Below, in pieces: positions 18,237-27,126 of a stretch of DNA of 64,000 nucleotides. Both the position numbers and the translations under genes were made by a program. The notes beneath the pieces were generated by a model, which saw nothing but the letters and a program-made list of their open reading frames with translations, did not search any database and was not told the origin of the DNA. Every line of letters starts with the position of its first letter. Position 1 is the first letter of the stretch. The stretch comes from an uncultured Bacteroidota bacterium (GTDB lineage: Bacteria > Bacteroidota > Bacteroidia > NS11-12g > UBA9320), in assembly GCA_937124965.1 (NCBI GenBank), contig CAKZLB010000013.1, positions 516,694 to 580,693 of the forward strand, written 5' to 3'.

Positions 18237-19079
18237 ATGAGCAAATTGGTAAAACATTTTTTCTTCTTGTTATTTGCACTTATGCAGGTTAGCCTTGCGA
18301 GTGCTCAAAACTGGGAATATGGTGTTTCAATAGGCGCAAGTAATTACCATGGCGACCTAGCATATAACATTGTTCCCAAAGAATCGCACTTAGCTGCTGG
18401 AATCCACATGCGATACAATATGACTCCATATTGGTCTTACAAACCGTCTATTATGCGTGCAAAAATCAGCGGTAGTGATCAAAACTTTGATGAATACAAA
18501 TTTCGCAATCTCCACTTTGAATCAGATATTTGGGAATTCAACAACGTATTAGAATTCAATTTCTTACCATTTGGTTCAAGAATTTTGAGTAAAGACTTCT
18601 CGTCATATGCAACTCTCGGAATTACTTTATTTCGTCATAACCCGAAAGCAGAGTTTAATGACGAAATGTATAGCCTCCGTAATTTGAGAACTGAAGGTCA
18701 AAATGGTAAAAACCAATATGGTCTTTTACAACTCGCAATTCCCTTCGGTGGAGGCGTAAAATACAATATCAACAAGAATTTAGTAATAGGTTTGGAAGTC
18801 GCATGGCGCAAAACGTTTACTGACTATCTAGATGATGTGAGTACCGTTTATCCCGACCTAGATGAGCAACGTCAGCGTAATGGCAATCTAAGTGCCGACA
18901 TGTCGGATAGAAGTTGGGAAGTTGAGGGAGGAACTGGGCAACCATTGTCTGTTGCAGGTGACGAACGAGGCGATTCTGCTATAAAAGACTTTTATTTCAT
19001 TACGGCTTTCTCTTTTACATATCGTTTGACGCCTATCGCTTGCTGGCCTAAATATAAACGAGAATTTTTGTTTAAATAA
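18237..19079 (+). CDS. Outer-membrane beta-barrel protein, DUF6089-like (copy 2)
   Basis: The 280-residue paralogue of the preceding gene. It has a signal peptide (about 1-23, ending SASAQ), then SNYHGDL, FRHNPKAEF and FTDYLDDVS at corresponding places. The two are clearly a tandem duplication that has diverged. uppS starts 2 bp after its stop, so it is co-transcribed with uppS and bamA. Confidence 0.72.
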   Translation: MSKLVKHFFFLLFALMQVSLASAQNWEYGVSIGASNYHGDLAYNIVPKESHLAAGIHMRYNMTPYWSYKPSIMRAKISGSDQNFDEYKFRNLHFESDIWEFNNVLEFNFLPFGSRILSKDFSSYATLGITLFRHNPKAEFNDEMYSLRNLRTEGQNGKNQYGLLQLAIPFGGGVKYNINKNLVIGLEVAWRKTFTDYLDDVSTVYPDLDEQRQRNGNLSADMSDRSWEVEGGTGQPLSVAGDERGDSAIKDFYFITAFSFTYRLTPIACWPKYKREFLFK

Positions 19080-19081
19080 CT

Positions 19082-19834
19082 ATGTCAATCGAGCACAATC
19101 TTGATCCGAATCGGATTCCTAAACACATTGCTGTTATAATGGATGGCAATGGCCGATGGGCAAAAAAGCAAGGAAAATTTCGCGTATTTGGGCATCAACA
19201 TGGAGTTAAAGCTGTTAATGAAATCACTGAAGGTGCTGCAGAACTTGGTGTAGAATACTTAACGTTATACGCTTTTTCTACTGAGAATTGGAATCGTCCT
19301 AAAATTGAAATCAACGCATTAATGTCTCTTTTGGTTAAAACAATCAAAAAAGAAACTCCAACGTTGATGAAAAATCAAATAAAACTAACTACTATTGGTC
19401 AAATTGATAGTCTTCCAGGAGAATGCAAAGCTGAGCTGCAACAAGCAATTGATGCAACCAAAGACAATACACGTATGACACTTATTCTCGCGCTAAGCTA
19501 CAGTGCAAAATGGGATATTGTTAACTCCGTGAAAAAGATTGCTGTTCAATATAAAAATGGGGAAATAGACCTAAGTGACATAAATGAGAATTTGATCAGT
19601 GGTTCACTTTCTACAAATAGAATTCCAGACCCTGACCTAATGATTCGAACAAGTGGCGAGCACCGAATAAGCAACTACTTGTTATGGGAAATGGCATATA
19701 GTGAGTTTTATTTTACGGATGTACTTTGGCCAGACTTCCGAAAGGAACATTTACATGAAGCCATTTCCAACTACCAGAATCGAGAACGACGGTTTGGTAA
19801 AACTGGAGAACAAATAGCAGAAAAAAAGAATTAG
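19082..19834 (+). CDS. uppS: Isoprenyl transferase (undecaprenyl diphosphate synthase)
   Basis: A 250-residue cis-prenyltransferase. The catalytic D21 lies in IMDGNGRWA (19-27), GHQHG at 38-42, and the C-terminal segment has RTSGE and LLWEMAYSEFYF. It makes the C55 lipid carrier for peptidoglycan and LPS glycans by adding isopentenyl units to farnesyl diphosphate. The gene is packed between the DUF6089 pair and bamA, with 2 bp and 1 bp spacing. Confidence 0.96.
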   Translation: MSIEHNLDPNRIPKHIAVIMDGNGRWAKKQGKFRVFGHQHGVKAVNEITEGAAELGVEYLTLYAFSTENWNRPKIEINALMSLLVKTIKKETPTLMKNQIKLTTIGQIDSLPGECKAELQQAIDATKDNTRMTLILALSYSAKWDIVNSVKKIAVQYKNGEIDLSDINENLISGSLSTNRIPDPDLMIRTSGEHRISNYLLWEMAYSEFYFTDVLWPDFRKEHLHEAISNYQNRERRFGKTGEQIAEKKN

Positions 19835-19835
19835 A

Positions 19836-22355
19836 ATGAAGCAGATGATTTTACGTGGGTTGATACTAGCTGTTGGGTTAATGTCATTTGGTCTTGCATC
19901 CGCTCAAGACGAAGAATTAATTGAATTAGATTACGCCAAACCAAAGGAATATGTCATTGGAGGTATTATGGTGCGGGGTGCTGTTTCGTTAGATGGAAAC
20001 ATTGTAGCACACATCTCGGGGCTTTCTCGAGACATGAAGGTAAAAATCCCAGGAGATAAAATCAGCAAGGCAATAGAAACCCTTTGGAACCAACAAATTT
20101 ACTCGAATGTCGAATTACTGGTTAATGGTTTAAAAGGAAAAGACACGGTATTTTTGTTAATTCGTGTCACCGAGCGAGCAAAATTATCGAAATACTCAAT
20201 CCGTGGTTTGAATAAAACAGAAACGAAAAACATTCGGGAAGAAATAAGCCTTAAGCGTGGTCAAATCATTACTGAAAATCTCATCGACGTGACTCGCAAA
20301 GAGATTGAAGACTACTACTTTGAAAAAGGATTCTATAATGCAAACGTATTAATAAATGCGGAAGAAGATACGAGTATTTACAATAGTAAAATGCTTCGAA
20401 TTCATGTAAAAAAAGGAAGAAGAGTTAAAGTCGAAAACATATTCATCCAAGGCAACGACAGCCTTAAAGCGAAGAAGATAAAGCAGGTGATTAAACCAAA
20501 ACAGAAAAAAGGTAAAATAAACCCTTTCGCATCTTCCAAACTTGTTAAGAGTGAATACGACATTGAAAAAAAGAAAATAGTTGATGTATATCAATCCTTA
20601 GGATATCGCGATGCAGAGTTGCTTGGAGACAGTATTGTAAGAATTAGTTCGAACCGCGTGAACCTCTACATTAACGTTAAAGAAGGCCGTAAATATTACT
20701 TCCGTGATATAAAATGGACTGGAAATACAAAACATAGTTCAGGGCGATTAGACACGATTTTAAACATTAAAAAAGGGGATGTTTTTAATCAAGCCAAACT
20801 TGATACAAGGCTGTTTATGAACCCATCTGGATTGGATATCTCGAGTATATATATGGATGACGGTTATTTGTTTTTTAATATTAGCCCTGTAGAAACGAAT
20901 GTAGAAAACGACAGTATCGATTTAGAAATTCGTATTTATGAAGGAAAGCAAGCGACAATTAATAAAGTCACGGTAACAGGAAATGATAAGACAAGTGATT
21001 TTGTGATACTTCGCGCAATTCGAACCAAACCTGGTCAAAAGTTTAGTAGAACAGACATACAACGATCTTTGCGAGAATTATCGACGTTGGGATATTTTGA
21101 CCCAGAACAACTAGATGTAAACCCAATACCTAACCCTGCTAGTGGGACGGTAGATATTGAATACAAAGTTGTAGAGAAACCATCTGATCAAATTGAAGCT
21201 AGTGGTGGCTTTGGTGGCGGTTTTGGTTTCGTAGGTACCGTTGGTTTAAGCTTGAATAACTTTTCAACTCGAAAGATGTTAAAAGGTCAATGGGATCCAA
21301 TACCTACTGGTGATGGTCAACGTTTAACTGTAAGAGCTCAGTCAAATGGTTTGCCGTTCCAATCATATAATTTCTCATTTACAGAGCCATGGTTTGGTGG
21401 CAAAAAACCTAATTCTTTAACGGCAAGTGTTTTTTATTCGCGCCAAACTTCTCAAAACTTTACAATTAAGGATGATCCAAATCGTCAGAGACTGCATACA
21501 ACTGGAGCTTCATTGGTTTATGGCAAGTTGTTAAAATGGCCTGATGATTTCTTTACATGGAGTCATAGCTTAAATTATCAACAATACAAACTTGAAAATT
21601 GGAGGGCTTTTGGTTCTGCGGAAATAGGTTATACTGACGGTATTTCAAATAGTTTTTCATACAATACTATTTTATCTAGAAACTCTACTTCTGCTCCGAT
21701 ATATCCTCAAAATGGATCTCAATTTTCACTTTCAATTCAAGCGACTTTACCCCATTCTTTGCTAAGTGGAAAAGACAATATTTCAGAACTTACGTCTCAA
21801 GAAAAATACAAATGGGTTGAATATCACAAGTGGAAATTCAATGCAAGCTGGTTTATGCAAGCGGTTGATAAACTCATTTTTGTTCCTCATTTTGAAACTG
21901 GAATTATTGGTCTTTACAACAAGGATATAGGTTACTCTCCATTCGAACAGTTTCGTGTGGGTGGGTCAGGTTTTGGGTCATGGGCAGTTTATGGAACTGA
22001 AATTATTCCTCAAAAAGGGTATGATGAAGGCAGAATTTCTGAGGATGCTCCTGGAGATCAAGATGCTGATCCATTGTATGCAAAGTATTCTATTGAAATG
22101 AGATATCCATTATCCTTAAACCCATCAGCTACCGTTTATGGATACACATACTTTGAGGCGGGAAATACATGGAACAGTGTTCGTGAATACGACCCATTTG
22201 ATTTACGAAGAGCAGTAGGCGTTGGTGTTAGAATGTACCTTCCAATGTTTGGATTACTTGGTTTTGACTATGGATGGGGATTGGACAAAGCAACGCTCAA
22301 TAACAAGTTTGGAGAGAAGGGACAATTTCTTTTCTCAATTGGACAATCGTTTTAG
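19836..22355 (+). CDS. bamA: Outer-membrane protein assembly factor BamA
   Basis: An 839-residue protein with a signal peptide (about 1-23, ending in ASAQ). POTRA domains cover about 40-450 (conserved starts such as SKYSIRGLNKTE, VENIFIQGND and INKVTVTGND), and the 16-stranded Omp85 barrel about 455-839 ends in SIGQSF. The barrel carries the VGGSGFGSW segment, close to the VRGF motif position. It folds and inserts outer-membrane proteins. Its last codons overlap the convergent M16 peptidase gene by 4 bp. Confidence 0.95.
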   Translation: MKQMILRGLILAVGLMSFGLASAQDEELIELDYAKPKEYVIGGIMVRGAVSLDGNIVAHISGLSRDMKVKIPGDKISKAIETLWNQQIYSNVELLVNGLKGKDTVFLLIRVTERAKLSKYSIRGLNKTETKNIREEISLKRGQIITENLIDVTRKEIEDYYFEKGFYNANVLINAEEDTSIYNSKMLRIHVKKGRRVKVENIFIQGNDSLKAKKIKQVIKPKQKKGKINPFASSKLVKSEYDIEKKKIVDVYQSLGYRDAELLGDSIVRISSNRVNLYINVKEGRKYYFRDIKWTGNTKHSSGRLDTILNIKKGDVFNQAKLDTRLFMNPSGLDISSIYMDDGYLFFNISPVETNVENDSIDLEIRIYEGKQATINKVTVTGNDKTSDFVILRAIRTKPGQKFSRTDIQRSLRELSTLGYFDPEQLDVNPIPNPASGTVDIEYKVVEKPSDQIEASGGFGGGFGFVGTVGLSLNNFSTRKMLKGQWDPIPTGDGQRLTVRAQSNGLPFQSYNFSFTEPWFGGKKPNSLTASVFYSRQTSQNFTIKDDPNRQRLHTTGASLVYGKLLKWPDDFFTWSHSLNYQQYKLENWRAFGSAEIGYTDGISNSFSYNTILSRNSTSAPIYPQNGSQFSLSIQATLPHSLLSGKDNISELTSQEKYKWVEYHKWKFNASWFMQAVDKLIFVPHFETGIIGLYNKDIGYSPFEQFRVGGSGFGSWAVYGTEIIPQKGYDEGRISEDAPGDQDADPLYAKYSIEMRYPLSLNPSATVYGYTYFEAGNTWNSVREYDPFDLRRAVGVGVRMYLPMFGLLGFDYGWGLDKATLNNKFGEKGQFLFSIGQSF

Positions 22356-23584
22356 TCTTTAGGCAAGTACGTTAGAAAGCTCATGTTTTTTTCTGTAAAC
22401 AAATCATTGGCAATTGCTTGAATTTGCTCAGAAGTAATCATCTCAATTTTTTCGAGAATTTCAGCTAGTGATTCTACATAACCAAGGTCTAGTAAGCTCC
22501 GCCCTATCACAAACATTAGAGAACTATTGCTTTCTTCTGCCATAATCATTTGCCCTCTAAACTGAGTTTTATATTTTTTTAGAAGAGCATCTTTAATGGG
22601 GTTTTGCTTCAGCAACTCTAACTCACGAATCATTGCTTTTTTACTCCGGTTTACATTCTTTTTGTCCGTACCGTAGTAGATTGTCAAAAAGCCAGAATCG
22701 GTCAAGGTTTGTAAGCTACAGTCGACATCGTATGTGTACGCATGCTTTTCACGTAATTTCAGGTTTAATATAGAGTTTAAACCCGGCCCGCCAATTATGT
22801 TAGATAATAACATTAAGGCCGGTCTACGAGAATCATTTAGCGGGTATGCCTCACAACCAAGAAGTACATGAGCTTGGGAAAAGCCATTTTTAGTAACAAT
22901 GTCAAAACCCGTTTTAGCAGATGGCTTTTTTCGAGTAATTGCCCCTTTCTTCAACACTAAATGATCGAGGTACTTTTGACACACTTTTACCGCCTTTTCA
23001 AATTTCACCGGTGCGACGACTACTAAGACAATTTCGTTCGCAAAATACCTTTCATTAACAAAGTCAAAAATATCCGCACTTGTAAAACTCGCTACAGATT
23101 CTTTTGAACCAAGAATGTTGTTGGCAAGAGGGTGGTCACTATAAAATATCTCTTGGAACTCATCATAAATTTTTTCATCCGGAGAATCCAAGTACATATC
23201 TATTTCCTCAAAAATTACTTTTTTCTCTTTCTCTAAAGGTTTTTCAGGAAAACTAGAATGGAACGTAACATCAGTAAGCAGTTCGATGGCACGCTCAAAG
23301 TGATCCTTTACAACACTGGCATGAACAACTGTTTTATCTTTGGTAGTAAAAGCATTGAGATCTCCTCCTACCACTTCCAATCTATTTAAAACCTGATTAG
23401 TATTACGTTTTTGAGTTCCTTTGAAAAGCATATGCTCAAGCAAATGGGCAAGCCCAACTTGATTCGGTTTTTCATCCCGAGATCCCGCATTTACAAAAAA
23501 ACCACAATGCGCAATTTGTGTGTTTTCTGTTTGTTTAAAAGCTAGCCTTAATCCGTTTGAAAAAGTGTGGAGTGTATATTCCAA
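22352..23584 (-). CDS. M16-family zinc peptidase
   Basis: A 410-residue protein of one M16 unit pair. The inverted zinc motif is HLLEH (47-51), with the distal Glu in FEEIDMYLD (126-127). It has no signal peptide, so it is probably cytoplasmic and degrades small peptides such as cleaved presequences. The start is a TTG codon; the visible N-terminus MEYTLHTFSNG matches the usual opening of the family. The 3' end overlaps bamA by 4 bp, tail to tail. It belongs to a leftward group with the NMO-like gene and aroQ. Confidence 0.88.
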   Translation of the reverse strand: MEYTLHTFSNGLRLAFKQTENTQIAHCGFFVNAGSRDEKPNQVGLAHLLEHMLFKGTQKRNTNQVLNRLEVVGGDLNAFTTKDKTVVHASVVKDHFERAIELLTDVTFHSSFPEKPLEKEKKVIFEEIDMYLDSPDEKIYDEFQEIFYSDHPLANNILGSKESVASFTSADIFDFVNERYFANEIVLVVVAPVKFEKAVKVCQKYLDHLVLKKGAITRKKPSAKTGFDIVTKNGFSQAHVLLGCEAYPLNDSRRPALMLLSNIIGGPGLNSILNLKLREKHAYTYDVDCSLQTLTDSGFLTIYYGTDKKNVNRSKKAMIRELELLKQNPIKDALLKKYKTQFRGQMIMAEESNSSLMFVIGRSLLDLGYVESLAEILEKIEMITSEQIQAIANDLFTEKNMSFLTYLPKD

Positions 23585-23620
23585 GTCAATAAATTGAAGT
23601 GCGAAGAAACAACAATTATT

Positions 23621-24568
23621 TTAGAGTAAATGTTTCGCTAGATTTTGAGATATATCGTTGTAGTCTGTCACAATTTCTTTAACAATATCCGATGCAGTCT
23701 CTGGCTCTGAGATCATACTACTAATCTGACCAATTTCCAACTCACCCTCCTCTAAATCACCCAAGAACATCCCTTTTTTTGCTCTTGCTCTACCCAGGAT
23801 TTGTAGTTTTTCTTCACGAGTTGCACATGCATCATATGCTTCTTCAAGTTCTCCAAAAAACTTATTTCGCAGTAGCCGAACGGGCACAATATCTTTTAAC
23901 ATAAGTTTGGTGTCGCCTTCTTTAGCAGATCGAATTGCATTCTTAAAGTTGTCGTGTGCACTAGATTCGGCACATGCTGCAAATCGACTACCAATTTGCA
24001 CTCCTTCTGCCCCCAATGCAAAAGCTGCCAACATTGAGCTTCCACTGCCAATTCCTCCAGCGGCAATCACAGGAATATTGACCGAATCTGTTATTTCAGG
24101 TATCAAGCACATGGTTGTAGTTTCCTCTTTTCCGTTATGTCCTCCAGCTTCAAAACCTTCTGCCACAATCGCGTCTACTCCAGCAGATTCCGCTTTTAAT
24201 GCAAATTTTTTATTGGCAATTACATGGACTACTCGAATACCTTCCTTCTTTAGAGTCTCTGTCCAGATTGAAGGGTTTCCAGCAGATGTTATTACTACTT
24301 TTACCCTTTTTCGAATAATAATTTCCATCAACTTTTCAATATCTGGATATAACAATGGAACATTAACACCAAAGGGTAAGTCTGTTGCTTTCTGCATTTT
24401 TGTGATATGTTCTTCCAAAACATCTGGATACATACTTCCTGCTCCGATTATCCCAAGACAACCTGCGTTGCTTGCAGCATTTGCTAACTTCCATCCACTA
24501 CACCAAATCATCCCTGCTTGGAAAATTGGATATTTAATTTGAAATAAGTCTGTAACTCTATTATTCAT
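23621..24568 (-). CDS. Nitronate monooxygenase-like FMN protein (NMO/FabK family)
   Basis: A 315-residue TIM-barrel flavoprotein. It has the N-terminal PIFQAGM (14-20), the nitronate monooxygenase signature GFEAGGHNG (138-146, catalytic H144) and the phosphate-binding GGIGSG (171-176). Family members oxidise alkyl nitronates, while relatives (FabK) are enoyl-ACP reductases. Either reading is possible, but the GGH context favours NMO. The start overlaps the end of aroQ by 8 bp. Confidence 0.82.
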   Translation of the reverse strand: MNNRVTDLFQIKYPIFQAGMIWCSGWKLANAASNAGCLGIIGAGSMYPDVLEEHITKMQKATDLPFGVNVPLLYPDIEKLMEIIIRKRVKVVITSAGNPSIWTETLKKEGIRVVHVIANKKFALKAESAGVDAIVAEGFEAGGHNGKEETTTMCLIPEITDSVNIPVIAAGGIGSGSSMLAAFALGAEGVQIGSRFAACAESSAHDNFKNAIRSAKEGDTKLMLKDIVPVRLLRNKFFGELEEAYDACATREEKLQILGRARAKKGMFLGDLEEGELEIGQISSMISEPETASDIVKEIVTDYNDISQNLAKHLL

Positions 24569-24992
24569 TTACCTCAGTTAAAATGTATTCAAGCGCAAGT
24601 CTATACCCCGACAAACCAAAACCAAACAAACATGCAAAGCAATACTTTGCCATAAGGTCAACATGGCGCTCTTGTTCTCGTTGATATATATTACTGATAT
24701 GTACGCCTATCACCTTAGCAGGGACAGCTGCAATAGCGTCAGGGATCGCAATTGATGTATGCGTGTAAGCTGCTGCATTCACGATCAAATAGTCTGAAGA
24801 AAAACCTTGTTCTTGAATCAAAGTAACTATCTCACCTTCGATATTACTCTGATGATACGACAACGACAATTCAGGAAAGATTTCAACCAGTTCATTAAAA
24901 AACAACTTAAATGATTTGTTGCCATAAATTTCGGGTTCTCGTTTGCCAAGCAAATTAAGATTAGGCCCATTGATTATTGCAACTTTGATCAT
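24561..24992 (-). CDS. aroQ: 3-dehydroquinate dehydratase, type II
   Basis: The 143-residue length matches type II enzymes. Motifs are INGPNLNLLGKREPEIYG (7-24, catalytic Y23), HQSNIEGE (the substrate loop), NAAAYTHTSIAI and GVHISNIYQRE (catalytic His). It dehydrates 3-dehydroquinate in the shikimate pathway. No other shikimate gene is in the window. It overlaps the NMO-like gene by 8 bp. Confidence 0.95.
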   Translation of the reverse strand: MIKVAIINGPNLNLLGKREPEIYGNKSFKLFFNELVEIFPELSLSYHQSNIEGEIVTLIQEQGFSSDYLIVNAAAYTHTSIAIPDAIAAVPAKVIGVHISNIYQREQERHVDLMAKYCFACLFGFGLSGYRLALEYILTEVNE

Positions 24993-25164
24993 AACCGCAA
25001 GTTATAGTAAATGTTGAAATTCTATTTGATTGAGTCAACGAAATGTGACTGTATTTTCAAATGAAATTCCATCGACTATAGTTTTAACTGTAAGACAATG
25101 GTCTATTGTTAACAAATCATAAACAAAGCACAAATGAGTGTAGGATAACCGACTTTTTATATGC

Positions 25165-25172
25165 TATTTTTG
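25165..25172 (+). promoter_or_regulatory. -7 box that fixes the start of the PurF-like gene
   Basis: TATTTTTG matches TAnnTTTG exactly and lies downstream of an in-frame ATG at 25161, so that ATG would be outside the mRNA. The true start is the ATG at 25191. Confidence 0.55.
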
Positions 25173-25190
25173 TTTGCTCAAATTCCAATA

Positions 25191-27086
25191 ATGAGCGACC
25201 CAATAAAGCACGAGTGCGGAGTAGCATTTATCCGCCTTTTAAAGCCTCTAGAATTTTATAAAGAGAAATATGGCACACATCTTTATGGGCTAAAAAAACT
25301 CCAACTTTTAATGGCGAAACAGCTAAACCGTGGACAAGACGGCGCAGGGATAGCAACCATTAAATTAAATCCAGAGTTTGGAAAACGCTACGTAGCACGA
25401 AAAAGAAGTAACACAAAAAGTGCCCTGCTTGACATATTTGAGGAGGTGATGAAATCATACGATCAATTGGATCCTGAAAAGGCAAATGACACCCAATGGT
25501 TTAAGAAAAACTTTCCATACTCAGGAGAATTGCTCCTTGGCCACCTTCGTTACGGCACCCATGGTAAAAATAGCATAGAAGACATTCATCCATTTTTCCG
25601 CCAAAACAACTGGATGAGCAGATCATTGGTTTTAGCTGGAAATTACAACCTAACTAATGTTGATGAATTATTTGACCTCTTAATAAGTCTGGGACAACAT
25701 CCGAAAGAGATTTCTGACAACGTAACTGTTTTGGAAAAAATAGGCCACTTTTTAGATGAAGAAAACGAACGGTTGTTTCATACGTACCGTGAAAACGACG
25801 AAGACGGTGTTGGAATTGCTGAAAAAATAAAAAGCAACCTTGACCTAGGGAATGTTTTACGAAGTGCTTTCCGAAACTTAGATGGTGGTTTCAACATGGT
25901 TGGGATGATTGGCGATGGAAACACGTTTGTTTTGAGAGACAATCTAGGTATTCGACCTTCATTTTACTACCAAGACGATGAGGTTTTTGTTGTTGCATCG
26001 GAACGACCTGCAATAATGACGGCGTTTAATGCGAATATTGATGACATTCAGGAATTAACACCAGGATGTGCCCTGATATTAGACCGCCAAGGAATTGTGC
26101 GCGAGGAGCGCATAATTGCCGAAGCACCTGAGCTCAAAAAATGCTCGTTTGAACGTATTTATTTTTCACGTGGTAGTGATAAAGATATTTACAATGAACG
26201 TCAAGAATTAGGACGAAGACTTTCACGAGTTATTTTAGACAAACTTGATTACGATGTACGTCCAGTTGTGTTTAGTTATATTCCAAACACTGCTGCAACA
26301 AGTTTTTACGGAGTAATTGATGGTGTATATAAGTACATCGATAGATATAAAAGAGAAGCTATTTTAAAACTTGGATCGAATCCAACACCTGAAGAACTAG
26401 ACAAAATACTTAGTATAAAAATTCGGAGAGAGAAAATTCTTGTAAAAGATGCCAAAATGCGAACCTTTATTACACAAGATAAAGATCGTGACTCTATGGT
26501 TGGAGACGGCTACGATGTTACATATGGTGTAGTTGATGAAAAACGAGACACCCTTGTTGTTGTCGATGATTCCATTGTACGCGGCACAACTTTGAAAAAA
26601 TCAATTTTACGTATTCTAGACCGCCTTGGCCCAAGAAAAGTTGTTGTTGCAAGTAGTGCCCCAATCATTAAGTATCCAGATTGCTACGGTATAGACATGA
26701 GTCGTATGAATGAGTTTATAGCGTTTAAAGCTGTTTTAAAACTACTTGAACGCACGAATCAAATGCATAAACTCGATGAAGTGTATCAAGAATGCAAACG
26801 TCAATTAACATTACCAAAAGAGGAAATGCGCAACGCTGTAAAAGACTTGTATGACCTTTTTACAGACGATGAAATCACGGAAGAAATTGCTCGATTAGTA
26901 ACCCCAACGGATATGAAAGCTCAAGTGCACATCGTGTATCAAAAAGTGGAGGATTTACATAAAGCGTGTCCAAACCATTTAGGTGACTGGTACTTTACTG
27001 GAAATTATCCGACACCAGGCGGCACAAAAGTGGTGAACAAATCTTTCGTGTACTACATGGAGGGTAATGAAGAAAGAGCTTACTAA
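25191..27086 (+). CDS. Amidophosphoribosyltransferase-like protein (long PurF paralogue)
   Basis: A 631-residue protein. An N-terminal Ntn glutamine amidotransferase domain has its nucleophile at C9, after a short propeptide (HECGVAF), with NRGQDGAG and LGHLRYGTHG. A C-terminal phosphoribosyltransferase domain has the PRPP loop VVVDDSIVRGTT. Canonical PurF is about 470-510 residues; here extra segments lie within the amidotransferase half and at the C-terminus. Such long paralogues occur beside a normal purF in many Bacteroidota. Whether it makes phosphoribosylamine is uncertain. An in-frame ATG ten codons upstream (25161) is rejected because of the promoter box at 25165. Confidence 0.82.
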   Translation: MSDPIKHECGVAFIRLLKPLEFYKEKYGTHLYGLKKLQLLMAKQLNRGQDGAGIATIKLNPEFGKRYVARKRSNTKSALLDIFEEVMKSYDQLDPEKANDTQWFKKNFPYSGELLLGHLRYGTHGKNSIEDIHPFFRQNNWMSRSLVLAGNYNLTNVDELFDLLISLGQHPKEISDNVTVLEKIGHFLDEENERLFHTYRENDEDGVGIAEKIKSNLDLGNVLRSAFRNLDGGFNMVGMIGDGNTFVLRDNLGIRPSFYYQDDEVFVVASERPAIMTAFNANIDDIQELTPGCALILDRQGIVREERIIAEAPELKKCSFERIYFSRGSDKDIYNERQELGRRLSRVILDKLDYDVRPVVFSYIPNTAATSFYGVIDGVYKYIDRYKREAILKLGSNPTPEELDKILSIKIRREKILVKDAKMRTFITQDKDRDSMVGDGYDVTYGVVDEKRDTLVVVDDSIVRGTTLKKSILRILDRLGPRKVVVASSAPIIKYPDCYGIDMSRMNEFIAFKAVLKLLERTNQMHKLDEVYQECKRQLTLPKEEMRNAVKDLYDLFTDDEITEEIARLVTPTDMKAQVHIVYQKVEDLHKACPNHLGDWYFTGNYPTPGGTKVVNKSFVYYMEGNEERAY

Positions 27087-27126
27087 GCCTACATATTATT
27101 ACGGTTACTGTTTTTTGCAACATTGG

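Noticed and set aside
25161..25190. Upstream ATG of the PurF-like gene
   Set aside because: The perfect promoter box at 25165-25172 lies after it, and the Cys nucleophile normally sits close to the N-terminus, as it does from the ATG at 25191.
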